The notes under the pieces: model-generated
What the model was told of the DNA's origin: nothing
What the model saw: only the letters and a program-made list of their open reading frames with translations
Databases searched by the model: none
Translations under genes and position numbers: made by a program
From: Candidatus Pacearchaeota archaeon
Lineage (GTDB): Archaea > Nanoarchaeota > Nanoarchaeia > Pacearchaeales > GW2011-AR1
Assembly: GCA_002690445.1 (NCBI GenBank)
Contig: NZER01000438.1
Coordinates: 1 to 7,178 of the forward strand
DNA: 7,178 nt
Direction of reading: 5' to 3'
Shown here: positions 6,514-7,178 of the stretch, one piece after another
How the letters are laid out: every line of letters begins with the position of its first letter
How positions within the stretch are numbered: position 1 is the stretch's first letter

Positions 6514-7178
6514 ATGAAAATAAGGTTTTATTTTAATAATCAGATTATAGATAATTTTAATGAAATTTGGACAAATAGGTTATTATTTGAAAAAATTGAA
6601 AATTTAAAATTAACATCTCCTTGTGATATTTTTTTAGTTAGACCTAATAATTTAAATGATAATCCTTTCGAGATTATAAAATCACTTAATAAGGATAGAA
6701 AAATAATTATATGGTATATGGATACAGTTTCAAATCAGATATATGATAATCATAAAAATAGTATTAATATGTTATGTGAGAAGGGATATGATTTAAAAGT
6801 TATAATACCAGATCATTTAGATAAGTATGATTTATCGTGTGAGGTTTTTAATAATTATTCAATGGCAGATTGTATTTTAGAACAACAAGAGAGAGATAAG
6901 TGGTTGATACATTATTTATATAATGATAGAAAAAAATTATATAGACAAAAGTATTTTTTATCTTTAAATGGAGTTCCTAAAACTCATAGGATTGCATTAT
7001 TAAATTTTATTATTTCTAATAATCTTTTGGAAAAATTTGATATATCTTTCAATTCATTTTTTTGGAATGATGAATTAAATTTAAGTGGTTTAAGTGAGTA
7101 TAATATTGAGAAGTTTGATACTTCAATTTTACCTTTACATTTAGATTTGTTAGAAACAACATATTATACATCTACTAA
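6514..7178 (+). CDS. Third glycosyltransferase-like paralogue, 3' partial
   Basis: 221 codons are open from ATG 6514 to the window edge, 3 bases after the preceding stop. The first 147 residues (MKIRFYFNNQ..., with KIIIWYMDTVS and LKVIIPDHLDKYD) match the strand/helix layout of the N-terminal half of the gene at 2758. KYFLSLN (146-152) followed by THRIALLNFI aligns with FLSFN and its following helix there and with FLCYN at the start of the first gene. The C-terminal half, with the TE and ESYD blocks, is off the window, so the sugar-binding part cannot be checked. Expected full length is about 350-380 aa. There is no convincing Shine-Dalgarno before the ATG (only A-rich sequence with AAAAG), so initiation may depend on reinitiation after the radical SAM stop. 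Counted lines are only about 22-25 % GC, lower than the ParB-like and SGNH-like genes. Confidence 0.6.
   Translation, partial: MKIRFYFNNQIIDNFNEIWTNRLLFEKIENLKLTSPCDIFLVRPNNLNDNPFEIIKSLNKDRKIIIWYMDTVSNQIYDNHKNSINMLCEKGYDLKVIIPDHLDKYDLSCEVFNNYSMADCILEQQERDKWLIHYLYNDRKKLYRQKYFLSLNGVPKTHRIALLNFIISNNLLEKFDISFNSFFWNDELNLSGLSEYNIEKFDTSILPLHLDLLETTYYTST

Noticed and set aside
6481..6520. Possible terminator or promoter between the radical SAM gene and the last gene
   Set aside because: Only 3 bases separate stop and start, and no inverted repeat followed by a T run is visible.
1..7178. tRNA, CRISPR array, insertion sequence or riboswitch
   Set aside because: No transposase, spaced short repeats, terminal inverted repeats or cloverleaf-like segment was seen. 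The sequence is fully occupied by coding regions.

Overview
The window is one unbroken, tightly packed run of seven genes on the + strand. It is AT-rich: individual 60-base lines that I counted range from about 22 to 42 % GC. Consecutive genes overlap by 4 to 29 bases or are separated by only 2 to 3 bases, and there is no intergenic space anywhere. Several starts carry Shine-Dalgarno-like sequences, and GTG starts are used at least twice. TAG, TGA and TAA all act as stops, which fits the standard bacterial code. The layout and the protein families suggest a fragment of a marine, T4-like bacteriophage genome (cyanophage or pelagiphage type). A bacterial surface-glycan island cannot be excluded, because no phage structural or replication gene is present.

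Layout: (1) 1-729, the C-terminal part of a glycosyltransferase-like protein (GT10/fucosyltransferase-like donor half) whose N-terminus probably lies outside the window. (2) 701 or 722-1252, a ParB/sulfiredoxin-like domain protein. (3) 1249-2010, a family 2-type sulfotransferase. (4) 2007-2774, an SGNH/GDSL-like protein. (5) 2758-3906, a full-length paralogue of gene 1. (6) 3890-4594, a StrG-like/2-oxoglutarate-Fe(II) oxygenase-like protein. (7) 4597-6510, a B12-binding-domain radical SAM enzyme. (8) 6514 to the window end, a third GT10-like paralogue cut off at its 3' side. Counting the two edge-truncated genes there are eight coding regions.

Taken together the set looks like a small-molecule or glycan modification cassette. 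Three related sugar-transfer-like proteins alternate with enzymes that could sulfate, acylate/deacylate, hydroxylate and methylate or otherwise rearrange a sugar or polymer. Substrate and product cannot be read from the sequence.

The most striking structure is a 54-bp direct repeat (49/54 identical, including 30 bp identical) that forms the last 18 codons of both gene 2 and gene 3, two proteins of unrelated family. Each copy encodes the same tail ending in EGILR, contains the ribosome-binding site for the following gene, and ends in the overlapping start/stop (GTGA or ATGA). The sulfotransferase gene is therefore framed as a precise 758-bp unit that could be lost or gained without damaging its neighbours.
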